NCBI GenBank assembly: GCA_019747895.1
Contig: JAIEQF010000040.1
Span: 1-53,441, forward strand
DNA from: Chthoniobacterales bacterium
Lineage (GTDB): Bacteria; Verrucomicrobiota; Verrucomicrobiia; Chthoniobacterales; UBA6821
Length of the DNA: 53,441 nt
Reading direction: 5' to 3'
The notes under the pieces were generated by a model. That model was not told where the DNA came from, ran no database searches, and saw nothing but the letters and a program-made list of their open reading frames with translations. Within the stretch, counting starts at the first letter, position 1. Each line of letters opens with the position of its first letter. The position numbers and the translations under genes were made by a program. Positions 50,529 to 53,441 of the stretch are shown here, in pieces.

Positions 50529-52361
50529 ATGACTGAACTTGAAACACTGCGTCACTCTTGTGCGCACGTTCTTGCCAATGCGATTTTAAAACTGTGGCCA
50601 GAAGCTCAGTTTGCGGCTGGTCCTCCGACTGCTGCAGGATTTTATTACGATGTTGATCTTCCTCATCGGATCACACCGGAAGATTTTGAGCGTCTTGAAA
50701 AAGAGATGCGCCAGATTACTCAGGCAGCACAACCTTTCGAACGCCAAGTCATCAGCCTCGAGGAAGCGCTTGCCATGGGCCAGCGCGGCGAACTTGCTGG
50801 CTTAGGACATCGTTCTTCGCCGAGTCGATTCAAGCTCGACATCATTCAAAATATTCCTGAGAACGAAACTATCACGCTCTATCGCAATGGCGAGTTCACT
50901 GACCTCTGCGCGGGACCACACGTTGCTGACACTTCTAAAATCGGCGCCTTTCGCCTGACTCATGTTGCCAGCGCTTATTATAAAGGCGACGAAAATAATC
51001 CTCAGCTGCAACGTATCTACGGAACGGCTTTTGCAACACAAGAAGAACTAGATCGATCGATTGAACTTTTAGAAGAAGCAAAAAAGCGAGACCATCGCAA
51101 AATTGGCCGCGAGCAAGGACTCTTTCATATTGATGACATGGTCGGTCAAGGCCTCATCCTCTGGACACCAAAAGGAGCCATCATCCGTCAAGAGTTACAA
51201 AATTTCATTGGCGCAGAGCTCCGCAAGCAAGGCTACTCTCAAGTTTTCACGCCGCACATCGGACGCCTCGACCTTTTTCGCACCTCCGGACATTTTCCTT
51301 ACTACGCTGAATCACAATTTCCACCGATCATCGATCGAGAAACGATTGCTCAGCTGGCGGAAGAAAAATGCAGCTGCGCTGAATTGAGCAATCGTCTCGA
51401 ACAAGGTGCTGTTGACGGCTATCTCCTGAAGCCGATGAATTGCCCGATGCACATTAAAATTTTCGACTCGCAACCACGAAGCTATCGTGACCTGCCAGTC
51501 CGCCTCGCCGAGTTTGGCACTGTCTACCGCTGGGAGCAGTCGGGAGAGCTCAATGGCATGACTCGCGTACGCGGCTTCACTCAAGATGACGCACATCTTT
51601 TTTGTACCGAAGAACAAATCTCTGCTGAAATCAGAGGCTGTCTCGATCTCGTTAAAACGGTCTTGACGACATTTCAACTCACTGACTATCGCGTGCGCAT
51701 CGGCCTTCGTGATCCTGCCTCTGAAAAATATGTCGGAGCCAATGCCCATTGGGAAAAGGCAGAAGAAGCTTGTCGTGAAGCAGCTAAAAGCCTCGGCGTT
51801 TCTTTTTCAGAAGAACCTGGTGAAGCCGCTTTCTACGGCCCTAAGATCGACTTTGTTGTCAAAGATGTTTTGGGGCGTGACTGGCAGTTGGGCACGGTGC
51901 AAGTTGATTTTAATCTGCCTCGCCGCTTTGACCTCAAGTACACCGGCCCCGACGGGAAACAACATGTTCCCGTCATGATCCATCGTGCTCCGTTTGGCTC
52001 TCTGGAACGTTTTATGGGAGTCTTGATCGAGCATTTTGCTGGGAATTTCCCGCTCTGGCTTGCTCCTGAGCAGGTTCGCGTTCTTCCTATTTCTGAAAAG
52101 CTAACTTCGTATGCTCAGACCATTCTCTCCGAGTTGATATCACGAGATGTACGAGCAACAGCCGATTTCTCTTCCGAAAAAATTGGAGCAAAAATTCGCC
52201 TTGCTCAAATGGAAAAAGTTCCTTACATGCTCATCGTTGGCGGTCGAGAAGAAGCTGCTGGCCTGCTCTCCCTGCGCAGCCGCTCCCAAGGCGATGAAGG
52301 GTCTTTCCCAAAGGAAATTTTTTATGAACGCTTGCAAGAAGAAATTAAAACTCGGAAATAA
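50529..52361 (+). CDS. thrS: threonyl-tRNA synthetase without TGS domain
   Basis: This class II synthetase begins directly at the editing domain: LRHSCAHVLANAILKLWP contains its HxxxH motif, and DLCAGPHVADTSKIG follows. The N-terminal TGS domain of ~60 residues found in E. coli ThrS is absent, a variation known from other bacteria. The catalytic core has YLLKPMNCPMHIKIF with the zinc Cys, LAEFGTVYRWEQSGELNGM (motif 2), VRGFTQDDAHLF, FYGPKIDFVVKDVLGRDWQ and VMIHRAPFGSLERFMGVLIE (motif 3). The anticodon domain is LAPEQVRVLPISEK onward. infC follows, a classic thrS-infC order. Confidence 0.96.
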   Translation: MTELETLRHSCAHVLANAILKLWPEAQFAAGPPTAAGFYYDVDLPHRITPEDFERLEKEMRQITQAAQPFERQVISLEEALAMGQRGELAGLGHRSSPSRFKLDIIQNIPENETITLYRNGEFTDLCAGPHVADTSKIGAFRLTHVASAYYKGDENNPQLQRIYGTAFATQEELDRSIELLEEAKKRDHRKIGREQGLFHIDDMVGQGLILWTPKGAIIRQELQNFIGAELRKQGYSQVFTPHIGRLDLFRTSGHFPYYAESQFPPIIDRETIAQLAEEKCSCAELSNRLEQGAVDGYLLKPMNCPMHIKIFDSQPRSYRDLPVRLAEFGTVYRWEQSGELNGMTRVRGFTQDDAHLFCTEEQISAEIRGCLDLVKTVLTTFQLTDYRVRIGLRDPASEKYVGANAHWEKAEEACREAAKSLGVSFSEEPGEAAFYGPKIDFVVKDVLGRDWQLGTVQVDFNLPRRFDLKYTGPDGKQHVPVMIHRAPFGSLERFMGVLIEHFAGNFPLWLAPEQVRVLPISEKLTSYAQTILSELISRDVRATADFSSEKIGAKIRLAQMEKVPYMLIVGGREEAAGLLSLRSRSQGDEGSFPKEIFYERLQEEIKTRK

Positions 52362-52459
52362 TTTTTTTTAACACTTCATTTACATTTCCCGTTTTTTTGT
52401 TAACTATTTTCTAATTACATTCTCCAGAAAAGCTTGTCTGTTGATTCCCCGTCGCTTTG

Positions 52460-52525
52460 CGATGGTGAACCCTTCAACTTTTCAACCCTCCAACCCTTCA
52501 ACGGCTGCGAAGCAGCCATAACCCA
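52460..52525. repeat. CTTCAAC-type array upstream of infC
   Basis: AACCCTTCAACTTTTCAACC, CTCCAACCCTTCAAC and the palindrome GGCTGCGAAGCAGCC. It occupies the place where the infC leader and ribosome binding site would be expected, and ends 10 bp before the proposed ATT start. Confidence 0.65.
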
Positions 52526-52534
52526 CTTCCGCTT

Positions 52535-53137
52535 ATTAACCCTGACTTCATCCGCATCAACGAACGAATTCGCGCTCGCGAAGTTCGTGCCATCATTGGC
52601 TCTACTGGCCAGCAGCTCGGCATCGTCAAAACAGAAGATGCTATTCGCCAAGCTAAATCTTATGGACTCGATCTCATCGAGATTTCTCCCAATGCCACTC
52701 CTCCGGTATGTCGCATTGCTGATTTTGGAAAGTATAAGTATGAACTGACCAAACAGGAAAAAGAGCGCAAGCAACATCACACAAAAATCAAAGAAATTAA
52801 GTTTCGTGTGAAAATTGGGACTCATGATTATGAGACAAAGTTGCGTCATGCTGAGGAATTCTTGGATAAAGGAAATAAATTAAAGATCCAACTTCAATTC
52901 CGAGGCCGCGAGATTGCTCACAAGGATCTTGGTATGGCGATGATGGAAAAAATCAAAGCTGATCTTGAAACCATGGCCGTTGTTGATATGCCGGCAAAAA
53001 TTGTCGGTCGTGCTATTGGAATGTCGATGGCACCACTCCCTGCTGCTAAGCGCAAACGCCGCTTTGCTAAGCCTGAAGAGAGTTTCGAGGAAATCGAAGC
53101 AAAGGATGCAGCTGAAGAAAAATTGGAAGAAGAATAA
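52535..53137 (+). CDS. infC: translation initiation factor IF-3, ATT start
   Basis: IF-3 binds the 30S subunit and checks start-codon pairing. The N-domain reads FIRINERIRAREVRAIIGST, GQQLGIVKTEDAIRQAKSYG, LDLIEISPNATPPVCRIADF and GKYKYELTKQEKERK; the C-domain has EIKFRVKIGTHDYETKLRHA, FLDKGNKLKIQLQFRGREI and MAPLP near the end, then an acidic tail (EESFEEIEAKDAAEEKLEEE). The open frame extends back to a TGA at 52466, with no ATG, GTG or TTG before residue 92 of this call. The ATT at 52535 gives INPDFIRINERIRA, the right N-terminus. E. coli infC also starts with AUU, used for autoregulation. Confidence 0.88.
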   Translation: MNPDFIRINERIRAREVRAIIGSTGQQLGIVKTEDAIRQAKSYGLDLIEISPNATPPVCRIADFGKYKYELTKQEKERKQHHTKIKEIKFRVKIGTHDYETKLRHAEEFLDKGNKLKIQLQFRGREIAHKDLGMAMMEKIKADLETMAVVDMPAKIVGRAIGMSMAPLPAAKRKRRFAKPEESFEEIEAKDAAEEKLEEE

Positions 53138-53285
53138 GTCATTTGAGAATTTTCATCTTTTTTTAACAATCTTGCTCTCTTCTCGTTATTCAGCAAAATC
53201 TCCTCCAGAATAAATATTGTTTTCTTTCAAGATGTTTTCTTGATTTCTGCTTGTTTCTTGTTTTTTCATGCTCCCCTCATAGCGG

Positions 53286-53366
53286 TATAGTCAAATTACT
53301 TAGAAATTACAGGGAAGAACGCAGGAATTTTTAGAAAAGGCCAGGCCGAAGACCGAGCGCTATCTA
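53286..53366 (+). mobile_element. 166-bp MITE, copy 3, interrupted
   Basis: The first ~80 bases are identical to the other two copies (TATAGTCAAATTACTTAGAA onward) up to GCGCTATCTA. There an unrelated sequence begins. The region 53138-53285 behind infC shows no gene; it is T-rich. Confidence 0.85.
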
Positions 53367-53441
53367 GAGCCTGTCCCAAAGCCCTCAGTTTTTTTAGCGT
53401 TTTCAAAAGCGGGTCAAAACGGCCCAATTTCGTAACGGTGA
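53363..53441. mobile_element. end of an insertion sequence inside the MITE (window edge)
   Basis: After CTA the sequence GAGCCTGTCCCAAAGCCCTC starts abruptly. Such GAGCCTGTCC ends are seen in IS5-group elements, which often duplicate short CTAG or TNA targets. No ORF is visible in the 75 bases available, so the family is a guess. Confidence 0.5.

Overview
The window looks like a piece of a moderately AT-rich, aerobic Verrucomicrobiota (PVC superphylum) chromosome. The best taxonomic marker is a 51-residue basic protein at 50169-50324, which matches my memory of the small basic protein family restricted to Verrucomicrobia and Chlamydiae. An alternative complex III joined to a caa3-type oxidase fits an aerobic verrucomicrobium rather than a chlamydia. 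The placement is inference; no rRNA is present.

Layout. (1) 1-3445, minus strand: the start of a secreted protein, an APC permease with a C-terminal stress-protein-like domain, and a DUF6572 protein with a Cys-pair tail. (2) 3579-23492, minus strand: a respiratory supercluster. Read from its promoter end it is actA-B-C-D-E-F, a small anchored protein, a CcoN-like, a CcoO-like and a CcoP-like protein, coxB, coxA, ctaA, ctaB and a tiny membrane ORF, then (after a plus-strand island with a decayed hipBA and a 166-bp MITE) coxC, SCO, a CEGC-motif membrane protein and DUF420. Quinol electrons would pass from ActA-F through c-type hemes to the A1-type oxidase; ctaA/ctaB supply heme A and SCO/DUF420 serve assembly. 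The CcoN-like protein has lost every His ligand for heme and CuB. (3) 23659-28887: secreted and membrane proteins, tRNA-Arg, pabB, an RRM protein with a structured leader, and a lipoprotein. (4) 29053-34193: aroA, cmk, plsC and an ABC-2 exporter. (5) 34272-37343, minus: rpsT, tRNA-Met, a GT39-like protein and a PAP2 phosphatase. (6) 37505-41067: ResB and CcsA, the System II heme-attachment pair needed by the cytochromes above. (7) 41589-47840: a secreted protein, pgsA, two unfamiliar proteins, pssA, psd and hicBA. (8) 47921-53137: a rhodanese-like/NifU-like/SufT group for Fe-S metabolism, a chagasin-like protein, the small basic protein, thrS and infC. infC has no ATG, GTG or TTG in its open frame and probably starts at ATT.

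The most unusual aspect is the repeat content. There are four kinds: (a) six full copies of a ~142-bp palindromic element whose core is conserved while the arms differ between copies but stay self-complementary; three start at a stop codon and one lies in frame inside the GT39 gene; (b) a 166-bp TA-flanked MITE in two intact copies and one interrupted copy; (c) a GGGGTCAG-type inverted repeat inserted in frame in aroA; (d) many intergenic pairs of short degenerate tandem arrays in opposite orientation (GTTGAG/CTCAAC, CAAAGAACG/CGTTCTTTG, GTTTAAG/CTTAAAC and others) that can fold back on each other. Several arrays run into genes and encode protein ends.

All functional names come from reading motifs by eye; no database search was run.
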